A stretch of 64,000 nt of DNA from Azoarcus sp. (lineage in GTDB: Bacteria > Pseudomonadota > Gammaproteobacteria > Burkholderiales > Rhodocyclaceae). A program made the translations under genes and the position numbers. The stretch is taken from positions 24,966 through 88,965 of the forward strand of contig JAUVVG010000013.1 in assembly GCA_030604735.1 (NCBI GenBank), read 5' to 3'. Shown one piece after another: positions 9,171-18,271 of the stretch. Numbering within the stretch: the stretch's first letter is position 1; each line of letters begins with the position of its first letter. The notes beneath the pieces are model-generated. The model did no database searches and had not been told where the DNA came from. It was given only the letters and a program-made list of their open reading frames with translations.

Positions 9171-9501
9171 GCACTTTGGCGTGCGGGCGGCCTGGCCTCA
9201 AACCTGGCGCCCGTCAAAACCGGTGCGGGTGAAACGGAGTGGGTGAATCAATCCACCGCGCGACTCGATGACGGCGTCGCCCGAAGTGCGCGCGATCGCC
9301 CGTCGACCTGACCGGTCACGGGTGACCCGCGCCTCGTGCAATGCCCCCTCGCCACGCTCTCAGCTAGTGTATGTAGTGCTACGTTAAGAACGCTTAGGTA
9401 TGGCGTCGGATGGTGGGCTCCTCCCCCTTGTATCTTGAAAAGGGAGGGCGTTTCGCCATGCAACCTTAAGTGCCACCCTGTGTGCTCCACTGCACGAGCG
9501 T
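9171..9501. other. Intergenic region between convergent tal and cheA
   Basis: The 331-nt gap carries repeat copy B and, upstream of it at 9363-9388, a sequence (GCTAGTGTATGTAGTGCTAC, then GTTAAG) that resembles the reverse complement of the right end of the repeat core. No gene is credible: the short open frames here arise from the repeat itself. Confidence 0.6.
9421..9499 (+). repeat. Intergenic repeat family, copy B
   Basis: A hairpin formed by CTCCCCCTT and AAAAGGGAG is followed by CCTTAAGTGCCACCCTGTGT and CTCCACTGCACGAGC, matching copies A and C. It abuts the 3' end of cheA. With the inverted left end at 9363 it could be a roughly 137-bp miniature element. Confidence 0.6.
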
Positions 9502-11403
9502 TCAGTTGGTCAGCGCCGGTTGTTGCTCGCGGATCAGTTCGCGGCGGGTCACGCCGCGGTTCTCTCCGACACCACTCAGTAGTTCCTTCATGTCCAGGAT
9601 CAGCACGATCTGACCGTTGGCGAGTGTGGTGACGCCTGCCACGCCCTTGGGACGGAAGTCGTCCAGCGACTTGATCACCGCGTCCTCGCGGCCGGCAAAG
9701 GTGTCCACCGCGAGAATGAAGGATTGCTCGGCGGCCTGCATCAGCACCCCGTACTGAGGGGTTCGATCCAGCGACCAGCCCAGCAGACCGGCCAAGGGCA
9801 GTACCGGAAGCACTTCGCCACGAATGACCATGGTCGCGCGCCCGCTGACCTCCTGCACCCCACTCGGCTCGATCGGCAGAATCTCCCTGACCATGGACAG
9901 CGGCACTGCAAACGGTTGATCCCCCAACCTGACCAGCAGCACCGGCAGAATCGCCAGCGTCAATGGCAGGCTGATGATGAAGGTTGTTCCCTTGTTGGCC
10001 TGGGAGCGGATATCGATCGTGCCATTGAGCTTCTGGATATTGGTTCGCACCACATCCATGCCGACCCCACGCCCGGACACATCCGACACCTGCTGCGCCA
10101 TCGAGAAGCCGGGCAGGAACACCAGGTTGTAGCTCTGGCGCTCGTCCATCGAATTGGCTTCTTCGTCGGTGATCAGGCCCTTTTCCTGGGCCTTTGCCCG
10201 CAGGCGCTCGGCGTTCATGCCACGCCCGTCATCGGCCACCAGAATGATGATGTGATCGCCTTCCTGCTGGGCCTCGAGACGGACTTTGGACTTGGTGGGC
10301 TTGCCGTGTGCAATCCGGTCGGCGGTCTCCTCGACCCCGTGATCGACCGCATTGCGGATCAGGTGAATGATGGGATCGCCGAGATCCTCGATCATGGTCT
10401 TGTCGATCTCGGTTTCTTCGCCCTTCAGTACCAGTTCGACGTCCTTGCCCAGATTGCGCGCGAGATCGCGCGCAATTCGCGGATACTTCTGGAACAGTCG
10501 ACCGATCGGCTGCATCCGGGTCTTCATGACCGCGTTCTGCAGGTCGGAGACCAGCAGATCGAGCTGGCTGACCGCCAGATCGAGTGCATGCAGGGTCTCG
10601 CTGTCGTTACGCCCGCTGAGGATGTCGCTGCGCAAGGCGTTGAGGCGGTTCTTTGTCAGCCCGATTTCGCCGGACAGGTTCAAGACCTGGTCGAGCCGGG
10701 CGGTGTCGACCCGTATCGAGGTATCCCGCTGACGCTCGCCCTCGCGACGCCCAACCGGCGCGGACATCGCGCCCGGCTTGTCTCCGGCACGCCGACCTAC
10801 CGCGTGCTCGATGATTTGTTCCGGGGTTTGCTTGACGACGATCTGGGTAGACTTCGAAGGCGTGGGGGCGGCTTTTTTCTCCGGCTGCCCGGTAACGGCG
10901 CCGTGAAGCACGACCCAGTCCGGCCCGCCCGACGAAGCCTTCGCATCGCTTTTCCCGGCTTGTTTGGGCGGAGGGACCGGGGCCTCGACTTCTCCCCCGC
11001 CACCCGAAAGTTCCCCTGCGATCGCGCGCTTGAGCCTATCGATCAGTCCCGGATCGGCCGGCTTGGGCTGGGAGCCCACTTCGAGCGCGCCGAACATCTC
11101 CCTCACCGTCGCCGTCGCTTCCATGATCACATCCATGATCTCGGGCGTCAGGCTGAGCTCGGCATTGCGCAGCTTGTCGAACAGGTTCTCGGTCAGGTGG
11201 CACAACGTCACCAGCTCGGATGCATTGAGAAAACCGGCCCCACCCTTGATCGTGTGAAAGCCCCTGAATATCTCGTTGAGCAAGCCCTTGTCGTTGGGCG
11301 CACGCTCGAGATCGACCAGCTTGTTATCGACCCCCGATAGCAGGTCCCCTGCTTCGATCAGGAAATCCTGGAGGAGGTCTTCCATTCCGGCGAAATCACT
11401 CAT
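9502..11403 (-). CDS. cheA: Chemotaxis histidine kinase CheA
   Basis: A 633-aa cytoplasmic kinase that phosphorylates CheY and links receptors to the flagellar motor. Order: HPt domain (about 1-105) with phospho-His50 in FHTIKGGAGFL; a low-complexity linker (about 130-225); the dimerisation region; the ATPase with N box HLIRNAVDHGVEE and G box VADDGRGM, then SGRGVGMDVV; and a C-terminal CheW-like domain. I cannot see a P2 (CheY-binding) domain in the linker, which is Pro/Lys/Gly-rich. It is the last gene of the minus-strand che run, 73 nt after cheZ, so it is far from the usual first position. Confidence 0.95.
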   Translation of the reverse strand: MSDFAGMEDLLQDFLIEAGDLLSGVDNKLVDLERAPNDKGLLNEIFRGFHTIKGGAGFLNASELVTLCHLTENLFDKLRNAELSLTPEIMDVIMEATATVREMFGALEVGSQPKPADPGLIDRLKRAIAGELSGGGGEVEAPVPPPKQAGKSDAKASSGGPDWVVLHGAVTGQPEKKAAPTPSKSTQIVVKQTPEQIIEHAVGRRAGDKPGAMSAPVGRREGERQRDTSIRVDTARLDQVLNLSGEIGLTKNRLNALRSDILSGRNDSETLHALDLAVSQLDLLVSDLQNAVMKTRMQPIGRLFQKYPRIARDLARNLGKDVELVLKGEETEIDKTMIEDLGDPIIHLIRNAVDHGVEETADRIAHGKPTKSKVRLEAQQEGDHIIILVADDGRGMNAERLRAKAQEKGLITDEEANSMDERQSYNLVFLPGFSMAQQVSDVSGRGVGMDVVRTNIQKLNGTIDIRSQANKGTTFIISLPLTLAILPVLLVRLGDQPFAVPLSMVREILPIEPSGVQEVSGRATMVIRGEVLPVLPLAGLLGWSLDRTPQYGVLMQAAEQSFILAVDTFAGREDAVIKSLDDFRPKGVAGVTTLANGQIVLILDMKELLSGVGENRGVTRRELIREQQPALTN

Positions 11404-11476
11404 GTTCTTCTCGCTTCCTGTCCCCGGTCGGCGCGGTCCACTACCCCGGCGCCCCCGCTATCACGATCCCCTGGCA

Positions 11477-12352
11477 TCAGAAGCCAAGGCTGTCGAGCAA
11501 ATCGTCCACTTGCTCTTGTGAGGTCACGACGTCGTCCCGGTCGCCGGCATTGATGACCGGGCCGTTCATCAGACTGTTCGACTTCGCTACCTTCATGCCC
11601 GGGGGCGTCACCTCGATCAAGAGCTTGACCAGTTCGGTTTCGAGGGTCTGCGCCAGATCGAGCACCTTCTTGATGACCTGCCCGGTCAGATCCTGGAAGT
11701 CCTGAGCCATCATGATTTCCATCAGCTGCGCATTGGTCGCATGGCTGCTGTTCTGGACTTCGCCCAGAAAATTACGTGTTTCACCGGCCAGCGCCTTGAA
11801 CTCCTCCACCGACAGTTCATTGGCAAAGAGCTTGTCCCACCGGCCTTCGAGCGTTCGCGCACCGGAAAGCACCTTGTCCTGCAAGGGCTTGGCGATGTCG
11901 GTCGCGTTCAGCACACGGCTCGCAGCCTGCTCGGTCATGACCGCGATGTAGTTGAGACGCTCGCGCGCATCCGGAATCGCATCGACCGCGTCCTTCAACG
12001 CATCGTCCCCGCTCAACGCCCTCAAGGTGTCGTGCACCTGCCGGGTCATCACGCCGATACGGTTGAAAACCGCTTCTTCGGCGTTCGTGACCAAGTCGGT
12101 ACGCACTACCTGTGCGGGAGCGGGCTTCTCCACGGCCGTGGCCGCCCCGCTCGCCTCGTCGCCCTCGAAACTCGCCGCGACCTCGTCGAACAAGGCCTGC
12201 AACAATGCGTCGTCCCCGGCTTCGTCATCGACCGGCGAGTGACTGGAAACGATCTCCATTCCCCGCTTCTCGCCACCCGAGGCGATCTGATCGAACAAGG
12301 CCTGCAAATCGTCCGAGTCTCCGGTTTCTTCGTGCTTCTGATTCTTCGTCAT
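11477..12352 (-). CDS. cheZ: Protein phosphatase CheZ
   Basis: A 291-aa phosphatase that dephosphorylates CheY-P. The active-site helix QDFQDLTGQVIKKVLDLAQT carries the catalytic Gln, and the extreme C-terminus (SQEQVDDLLDSLGF) is the CheY-binding peptide. It is about 70 residues longer than E. coli CheZ. The acidic N-terminal extension holds two copies of a short motif, LQALFDQIA and LQALFDEVA, about 30 residues apart. It lies 47 nt after cheY, in an operon with it. Confidence 0.94.
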   Translation of the reverse strand: MTKNQKHEETGDSDDLQALFDQIASGGEKRGMEIVSSHSPVDDEAGDDALLQALFDEVAASFEGDEASGAATAVEKPAPAQVVRTDLVTNAEEAVFNRIGVMTRQVHDTLRALSGDDALKDAVDAIPDARERLNYIAVMTEQAASRVLNATDIAKPLQDKVLSGARTLEGRWDKLFANELSVEEFKALAGETRNFLGEVQNSSHATNAQLMEIMMAQDFQDLTGQVIKKVLDLAQTLETELVKLLIEVTPPGMKVAKSNSLMNGPVINAGDRDDVVTSQEQVDDLLDSLGF

Positions 12353-12399
12353 CCTAAAACTCCTGCTCGATGGTGAGGCTCACCCATGCGAGTGACCGG

Positions 12400-12789
12400 T
12401 CATTGACCCATCTTGTCGAAAATCTTCTGCAGTTTTTCAGCAAGGGTCGCCGATGTGAAGGGTTTGACGATGTAACCGCTCGCGCCCGCCTGGGCCGCAG
12501 CGATGATGTTCTCCTTCTTGGCTTCCGCGGTGATCATCAAGACCGGGAGATGCTTCAGATGGGGCGCCTTGCGGATGCTTTGCAACAAGGTCAAGCCGTC
12601 CATGTTCGGCATGTTCCAGTCGGTCACGACAAAATCGAACCCGCCGCTTTCGAGTTTTTGCAGCGCGACGACGCCATCCTCGGCTTCGTCGACATTGGTG
12701 AAACCCAGTTCCTTGAGCAAATTGCGAACGATCCGACGCATGGTCGAAAAATCATCCACAACGAGAAATTTCATCTTTGGATCGGGCAT
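12400..12789 (-). CDS. cheY: Chemotaxis response regulator CheY
   Basis: A 129-aa single receiver domain that binds the flagellar switch when phosphorylated. Acidic residues D12 and D13, phospho-acceptor D57 ([12 protein letters not shown]), T87 (MITAEA) and K109 (IVKPF) sit at the same numbers as in E. coli CheY. It is encoded between cheV and cheZ, an arrangement that places kinase target and phosphatase next to each other. Confidence 0.96.
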   Translation of the reverse strand: MPDPKMKFLVVDDFSTMRRIVRNLLKELGFTNVDEAEDGVVALQKLESGGFDFVVTDWNMPNMDGLTLLQSIRKAPHLKHLPVLMITAEAKKENIIAAAQAGASGYIVKPFTSATLAEKLQKIFDKMGQ

Positions 12790-12826
12790 CCTTTATCTCC
12801 GTGTCACCTGACGAACCCTGACGGGG

Positions 12827-13777
12827 TCAGTTCCCTTTCGCCAGCAGTGGGCGCAAAGTTTCAGCCAAAACGTCGGCGTCGAATTTTGCCACGTAGGCAT
12901 CCACACCGACTTGTTTTCCCATCGCACGATTCGCTTCGGAGGAGAGCGAGGAATGCATCACCACCGGAATACCCTCGAAACGCGGATCGGACTTGATCTT
13001 GCGTGTCAGCACGTACCCATCCATCTCGGGCATCTCGGCATCGACCAGGATCACGTCGACTTCCTCACCGACATGGCGTCCGGTGTTGCGGGCATGGGAG
13101 GCCATGCCGTCGAGCCGGTTCCAGGCTTCGAGCCCATTGACCGCGTACTTGTGCTTGACCCCGAGTTTGTCCAGCACCTCGGTGATCTTGCGCCGCGCGA
13201 CCGCGGAATCATCGACGAAGAAGACATTGAGATCATGCCCGCCCGAAATCGGCGGGATCGCGCCGACGATCGCCTCGCCAAAGGTATTCGACAAGACGGT
13301 CTCGACATCCAGAATGGACACCAGCTTGCCGTCGGGCAACTCGGTGATCGCAGTGATGAAACCGTTCGCGCTGGTCGATACGTTGTCGGGGGCACGCACC
13401 TTGTCCCATTCGACCCGCACGATCCGGTCTACATCCCCCACCAGAAAGCCCAGTGTGCGCTTGCTGTACTCGGTCACCATCATCGAACCCTGGCGTTCGC
13501 CCTCTGGGATCGGCAAGCCGAGAATCCTGGCCAGCGACAGGACCGGTATCACGTTGCCACGCAGCGAGATCAGCCCTTCCACGCCATGCGGCATGTTCGG
13601 GGCACGTGTGATGAACGGCGTGTCCGACACCTCACGGACCTTGAACACGTTGATGCCGAAGGTCTCTCCGGTGCCGAGCGAAAAAAGGAGGATCTCCATC
13701 CGGTTGGAACCGACCAGTCCGGCTCTTGCATCGACCGTGTCGAAAGTGTTGCTCTCGACGGCTTTCACATCTGACAT
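12827..13777 (-). CDS. cheV: CheV-type coupling protein (second copy)
   Basis: A 316-aa fusion of a CheW-like coupling domain (about 20-170; FGINVFKVREVSDTPFITRA) and a receiver domain (about 185-310) with its phospho-acceptor in VILVDAEMPEMDGYVLTRKI. CheV couples receptors to CheA and can be phosphorylated as a sink or adaptation device. It follows the first cheV copy by 12 nt and is a diverged paralogue of it, sharing the domain order and motifs such as IKSDPRF and HSSLS. Confidence 0.93.
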   Translation of the reverse strand: MSDVKAVESNTFDTVDARAGLVGSNRMEILLFSLGTGETFGINVFKVREVSDTPFITRAPNMPHGVEGLISLRGNVIPVLSLARILGLPIPEGERQGSMMVTEYSKRTLGFLVGDVDRIVRVEWDKVRAPDNVSTSANGFITAITELPDGKLVSILDVETVLSNTFGEAIVGAIPPISGGHDLNVFFVDDSAVARRKITEVLDKLGVKHKYAVNGLEAWNRLDGMASHARNTGRHVGEEVDVILVDAEMPEMDGYVLTRKIKSDPRFEGIPVVMHSSLSSEANRAMGKQVGVDAYVAKFDADVLAETLRPLLAKGN

Positions 13778-13789
13778 TGTCGTTTCCTC

Positions 13790-14764
13790 TTACTCTTGCC
13801 CGGATTCGTTCTCTGAACGCCGCTGATGGATCAGCCGCCGCAGCGTCGCCGCCAGCCGCTGCGGCTCGAACTTGGGCACGTAGTCATCCACCCCGACCGA
13901 CTTTCCCAACTGCTGGTTGGACATACCGGACAACGAGGAATGCATGATGACCGGGATGCCGTTGAAACGCTGGTCGGACTTGATCGTCTTGGTCAGGATG
14001 TAACCATCCATCTCGGGCATTTCCACATCGGTCAAAACCAGGCTGATCAAGTCCTTGGCCTCTCGGCCGGTCGATTGGGCATGGTTGGCGATCTTCTGCA
14101 ACTCTTGCCAGGCCATTCGTCCATTGATCGCCGACTGGAAGGGCACGCCAAGGGTTTCGAGCGTGCGCTCGATCTGCTTGCGCGCGACCGAGGAGTCGTC
14201 CGCGAAAACCACCATTCGCTCCTCTTCCTCGATCGGCTCGATGCCCTTGAACATGAACTCCTCGTCGTAGCGTGCGGTCTCGGACAACACTTTTTCGACG
14301 TCGAGCATCATGACCAGACGGTTGCCCGCCAGTTCGGTCACCGCCGTCACCAGCCCGCCCATCTTGGCGGTGAGCATTTCTGGCGGCACCCGCATCTGGG
14401 CCCAGTCGAGCCGCAGGATGGTATCGACCGCCTCGACCAGAAAACCCTGGGTATGGCCGTTGTACTCGGTCACGATCATGATGCTGCGTGGCGTCTCGGA
14501 TACGATCCCGACATACTTGGCAAGATCGACCACCGGCACCAGCACGCCGCGCAGGCTGACCATTCCCTCGACGCAGTCCGGCATTTCCGGCGCCGAAGTG
14601 ATCTCCGGGGTTCGCATCACCTCGCGCACCTTGAACACGTTGATGCCGAAAGTCTCTTTCCGTCCGGTGCGGTGGTCCACCCCGAGCGAAAACAGGAGAA
14701 TCTCGAGTTTGTTGGTGCCGGCGAGCCGGGTGCGCGCTTCGACATTGCTGAATAGATCGGACAT
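13790..14764 (-). CDS. cheV: CheV-type coupling protein (first copy)
   Basis: A 324-aa CheW-receiver fusion. The coupling domain shows KETFGINVFKVREVMRTPEI and the receiver shows VVFADDSSVARKQIE with the phospho-acceptor in LVLTDVEMPEMDGYILT. It begins a transcription unit: a sigma-28-like promoter lies 48-76 nt upstream. It shares a tandem arrangement with the following paralogue, so the two may serve different receptor classes, which is inference. Confidence 0.93.
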   Translation of the reverse strand: MSDLFSNVEARTRLAGTNKLEILLFSLGVDHRTGRKETFGINVFKVREVMRTPEITSAPEMPDCVEGMVSLRGVLVPVVDLAKYVGIVSETPRSIMIVTEYNGHTQGFLVEAVDTILRLDWAQMRVPPEMLTAKMGGLVTAVTELAGNRLVMMLDVEKVLSETARYDEEFMFKGIEPIEEEERMVVFADDSSVARKQIERTLETLGVPFQSAINGRMAWQELQKIANHAQSTGREAKDLISLVLTDVEMPEMDGYILTKTIKSDQRFNGIPVIMHSSLSGMSNQQLGKSVGVDDYVPKFEPQRLAATLRRLIHQRRSENESGQE

Positions 14765-14811
14765 TTCTCTCTCCGCAGGCCGCGGTTACATTCAAGCCTA
14801 GATTAATACAC

Positions 14812-14840
14812 GTATCGGCGCACCGACTCCAATTCTTTAG
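14812..14840 (-). promoter_or_regulatory. Sigma-28 (FliA) promoter upstream of cheV
   Basis: Read on the minus strand, CTAAAG is followed by GCCGATAC, which matches the FliA -10 element GCCGATAA at 7 of 8 positions. The spacing between TAAA and GCCGATA is 16 nt instead of the usual 15. It fits a class III flagellar operon cheV-cheV-cheY-cheZ-cheA. Confidence 0.6.
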
Positions 14841-14851
14841 CGCGAAACATC

Positions 14852-15469
14852 CTAAATCTGCAAACCGACCCTGCGACACAGAGATGGGGCGATCCGGTCC
14901 AGCGGCAACACGTCGGCGACGGCACCCAGGGTGGCGGCTTCCCGCGGCATACCGTAAACGACGCAGCTGGCCTCGTCCTGCCCAATCGTCCACGCACCCT
15001 TGCGCCGCATCTCGAGCAGTCCGGCCGCGCCATCCTTGCCCATGCCGGTCAACAGCACGCCGATCGCCGTCGCGCCCAGATGCTCCGCGGCGGATCGGAA
15101 CAATACATCGACCGAGGGGCGGTGGCGATTCACCGGTGCATCCTTGATCAGGCGACACTGATAGCCCGTGGTGGTTCGACGAATCGCCAGGTGGGAGTGG
15201 CCTGGCGCAACGTAAACCCAGCCCCGGCGCAGCGGGTCGCCGTCCTCGGCCTCCTTGACCGACAGCGGACTCACGCTGTCGAGCCGGCGCGCGAATGCTG
15301 CGGTAAACATCTCCGGCATGTGCTGGACGACGAGTATTGGCGGCATCCCTGCCACCAGGTGTTGCAGCACGACCTTGACCGCTTCGGTGCCGCCGGTCGA
15401 GGCACCGATGACAATGACCGGGCCGGAATAGGCCTCCCCGCCCGCCTGGCGAACCGGGCTACTTTGCAC
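14852..15469 (-). CDS. cheB: CheB-type protein-glutamate methylesterase, catalytic domain only
   Basis: About 205 residues forming only the methylesterase domain, with the catalytic triad motifs in place: Ser in VIGASTGGTEAV, His in VVQHMPEMF and Asp in LLTGMGKDGAAGL. It would demethylate or deamidate receptor glutamates. The receiver domain that normally gates CheB is missing. The best start is GTG 15469, which overlaps the cheR stop (GTGCAAAGTAG), so translation is coupled to cheR. An ATG at 15514 would extend further into cheR and adds no recognisable domain. Confidence 0.85.
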   Translation of the reverse strand: MQSSPVRQAGGEAYSGPVIVIGASTGGTEAVKVVLQHLVAGMPPILVVQHMPEMFTAAFARRLDSVSPLSVKEAEDGDPLRRGWVYVAPGHSHLAIRRTTTGYQCRLIKDAPVNRHRPSVDVLFRSAAEHLGATAIGVLLTGMGKDGAAGLLEMRRKGAWTIGQDEASCVVYGMPREAATLGAVADVLPLDRIAPSLCRRVGLQI

Positions 15470-16352
15470 GCTGATAGACGGTCCGACCCAAGGGGCGGAA
15501 CAAATCGGCTGCATGCAGGAAACTCTCGGAATGGCCGGCGAACAGCGCACCATCCGGCGCGAGCAAGGGGGCGAACCGCTGCAGGATCGCATTCTGCGTC
15601 GGCTTGTCGAAATAGATCATCACATTGCGACAGAAGATCGCATCCAGCGGACCTTGCACCGACCAGCGTGGATCGAGCAGGTTGACCTGGCGGAAACTGA
15701 TCAGACGCTGCAACTCAGGACGCACTCGGTAGGAATCCAGCTCCCTGGGATCACGGGTGAAGAACTGCTGCAAGCGTGCCGGCGCCATTCTCGCGACCCG
15801 ATCACTGCCGTAAAGGCCCGCCCGTGCCTGTTCGAGCACACTGGTATTCACGTCGCTCGCGATGATGTTGACCGGCGGCGTCATGCTCTTGAAAGCCTCA
15901 CAGGCTGCGATCGCAATCGAATAAGGCTCCTCTCCGGTCGAGGCCGCGCAGCACCAGACCTTTGCGACCCGGCCGCCTTCGATCTTCTTCAACCTGTCGG
16001 CGAGGATGTCGAAGTGGTGTGACTCTCTGAAAAACGAGGTGAGGTTGGTGGTCAAGGCATTGATGAAGTGCTCACGCTCGCCGCGATCCCGCTCGACACG
16101 GGACAAATAGTCGGAGAAGCGGCGCTCGCCACAAGTCCGCAGACGTTTGGTGAGGCGGCTGTAAACCATGTCCTGCTTGGCCGACGCCAGCGCGATCCCG
16201 ACATGATCGTAGATCAGCTTGCGAATCCTATCGAAGTCCGCGCTCGTGAATTCGAACTCCCGGTCGCGCTCGGGTACTCGGACCGGCGGGATCACAACCC
16301 GGTCAGTGCCAGACGCGGGCGTACGCGAACCGGATGGCGCAGGGCGAGGCAT
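15459..16352 (-). CDS. cheR: Chemotaxis methyltransferase CheR
   Basis: About 297 residues. It methylates receptor glutamates using S-adenosylmethionine. The N-terminal helical domain includes RIRKLIYDHVGIALASAKQ and the SAM-binding motif is VWCCAASTGEEPYSIAIA; the FCRNVMIYFDKPTQ segment is also typical of CheR. ATG 16352 is used; an in-frame GTG at 16388 would overlap the previous gene by 22 nt. The stop overlaps the GTG of the cheB gene. Confidence 0.93.
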   Translation of the reverse strand: MPRPAPSGSRTPASGTDRVVIPPVRVPERDREFEFTSADFDRIRKLIYDHVGIALASAKQDMVYSRLTKRLRTCGERRFSDYLSRVERDRGEREHFINALTTNLTSFFRESHHFDILADRLKKIEGGRVAKVWCCAASTGEEPYSIAIAACEAFKSMTPPVNIIASDVNTSVLEQARAGLYGSDRVARMAPARLQQFFTRDPRELDSYRVRPELQRLISFRQVNLLDPRWSVQGPLDAIFCRNVMIYFDKPTQNAILQRFAPLLAPDGALFAGHSESFLHAADLFRPLGRTVYQRAK

Positions 16353-16366
16353 GCGTGGATCCCGAG

Positions 16367-18271
16367 TCACTCTCGACCGCCCCCCCACTCTTCCGACAGC
16401 GAGGTCCGCTTCGCACCGATGCGCCTGATTTTGGGAACCGGCGCAGACACCCCGGCACGCACGCTCCGTAGATGCGCAACCGTCGCGGTCCGAGCGTCCG
16501 CCCCATCATCGCGCACGGCGGCCCCTGGCGTCAGCCCTGTCGCTGATGAGTCGCCCTGTGCTGCAAAGGATTTGTACTGGTCCATGGCCGTCTTGGTGAT
16601 GGAACCCGTCGAGCGCCGCTCCGGGGAGGGTTCGCTCAACAAGGTTTTGATTCGATCGAGATCGCCTGCGAAGGCGTTCGTGGCAAGCAGCTCGTTGCGC
16701 AAGGACTGATGAATATAGCGCAAGCCCTCGATCGGATCACTGAAATCCGCACTTGATCCCTGGGTTTCGGCCTGTAACGACTCCGCGACCGACATGCCGT
16801 CTTCATTGGCCAGGGAGTAGCCCATCGCCCGGGCGAGCGCCGAGAGCTCGTCTTGCAAGGCCTGACACCCTTCGAAACGCTGAGCGGCATCACGGTCCGA
16901 CTCGGCCAGCCAGGACTGAACGCGAATCAACAAGGCACCCAAATCGCGCGCGAGCGACCGCGCCCGATCCACCGTGTGCGGCGCCCCCTGCTGCGTGCGC
17001 GACCGCCCGTCCAGCCCCATGTTCACCATCAACAAGCGTGCCTTCAAAGCGGCCAGTTCGAGTGCTTCAAGGCACTGCCCGACTGGGCGGAGTGTCTCCC
17101 GAGCACGCTCGGCCTGGCGCAATTGCTCGGTTAACTGCCCGGTCAGGGCATGAAGGTGGCCCAAGGCCTTGCCGGTGGCAACACGCCGCTCATCCGACCA
17201 AGCGGACACGACGGCCATCACGCGCTCGACCCGGATCATGACATCCTCGATCCGCCCGGAGGCCTCGTCGAAACTCGCGATCAGGTCCTCCAGCCGCGGC
17301 AGGACCTCGACCGAGTTGACCTCCACGGACCGGACCTCGGCCGGCTCGACCCCGCCCTCGGCGCGATCATCAACGGCGTCTCCGCCCTCCTTGCCTGGTG
17401 ACGCGGTCGCCCCCGGGCTGCGCCCCCCCCTGGACGCGGCCTGAAGCAGCGGTTCCGTCGCCAGCCGCACTTGCAGGATCTGCAATTGCCGCATCACCTC
17501 GCCGACCTCATCGGCGCGGTCGAGCGCAAGCGCAAGATCCCTTTCCCCTTCTCCGATTCTCTCGACCGCTGCCGCGATCGAGGCGAGCTCGTGCGCACGG
17601 CGGCGAGTAAGGCCCCACCACGACAGCCCTCCACCCAAGCCAGCCAGGACGATAGCGGCAACACCGATCAACCGCATCGTGACCGACACATCGGTGCCGA
17701 AGGACAGCATCGCGACACCGTATCCAGCGAGTACGGCCGCGAGCAGAAGGCTGAAGAGCGCGAGCGACGTCCTATGCTTGATATTGCCGCTGGACAGCGC
17801 GCGCAAACGCACGCCCAGCGCGGCTGGCACGCCGGTCAAGCCCGGCCCGGCGTCCGGACGCGGATGTCGCCACGCAGCGAACTGCGATTCGGCCGCTGCG
17901 ATCCGATGGCTGAGCGCTCGCTGCAGGGTCGCGACATAAGCGAGCGTTCGGCCGTTCAGCCGCCACGGTGTGATGCTCAGCGCCGCCCAGTAGTCGCGTC
18001 GATCAGTGGTTCGATTTCGCACGATACCGGACCACGGGCGGTCCATGCGGAGCGCGCGCCACATCGCCCGGAACACGGCCGGCGGCATGGCTGGATGGGC
18101 CAGCGATTCGAGATACTCCCCGACGATCCGGTCGTGATCCCGACCATTGAAATCGAGGAAATCCGCGCTCGCCCAGTCGATCCGGCCCTCCAGGTCGAGC
18201 CGCAGCACCATGGCCCCCTCCAGCGGCACCTCCAGCGTGTAGGGGCTGGCCCCGGAATACGCCCGATTCAT
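16367..18271 (-). CDS. PAS/HAMP membrane protein with degenerate chemoreceptor signalling region
   Basis: A 634-aa protein. An N-terminal PAS domain (about 15-125; DFLDFNGRDHDRIVGEYLES, then HPAMP) resembles the Aer sensor. Two membrane segments at about 165-215 form a hairpin, followed by a HAMP-like stretch (LASIAAAVERIGEGERDLAL). The remaining 350 residues are long helices that retain only traces of an MCP tip (LAALKARLLMVNMGLDG, then RARSLARDLGALLIR); the highly conserved hairpin core is not recognisable. It overlaps the preceding HPt-CheW gene by ATGA. I infer an Aer-like sensor that works with its unusual neighbour; whether it still binds CheA/CheW is unclear. Confidence 0.75.
   Translation of the reverse strand: MNRAYSGASPYTLEVPLEGAMVLRLDLEGRIDWASADFLDFNGRDHDRIVGEYLESLAHPAMPPAVFRAMWRALRMDRPWSGIVRNRTTDRRDYWAALSITPWRLNGRTLAYVATLQRALSHRIAAAESQFAAWRHPRPDAGPGLTGVPAALGVRLRALSSGNIKHRTSLALFSLLLAAVLAGYGVAMLSFGTDVSVTMRLIGVAAIVLAGLGGGLSWWGLTRRRAHELASIAAAVERIGEGERDLALALDRADEVGEVMRQLQILQVRLATEPLLQAASRGGRSPGATASPGKEGGDAVDDRAEGGVEPAEVRSVEVNSVEVLPRLEDLIASFDEASGRIEDVMIRVERVMAVVSAWSDERRVATGKALGHLHALTGQLTEQLRQAERARETLRPVGQCLEALELAALKARLLMVNMGLDGRSRTQQGAPHTVDRARSLARDLGALLIRVQSWLAESDRDAAQRFEGCQALQDELSALARAMGYSLANEDGMSVAESLQAETQGSSADFSDPIEGLRYIHQSLRNELLATNAFAGDLDRIKTLLSEPSPERRSTGSITKTAMDQYKSFAAQGDSSATGLTPGAAVRDDGADARTATVAHLRSVRAGVSAPVPKIRRIGAKRTSLSEEWGGGRE

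Noticed and set aside
9336..9632. Small plus-strand frame of 98 codons at the end of cheA
   Set aside because: Formed by repeat copy B and antisense cheA; no ribosome site or family resemblance.
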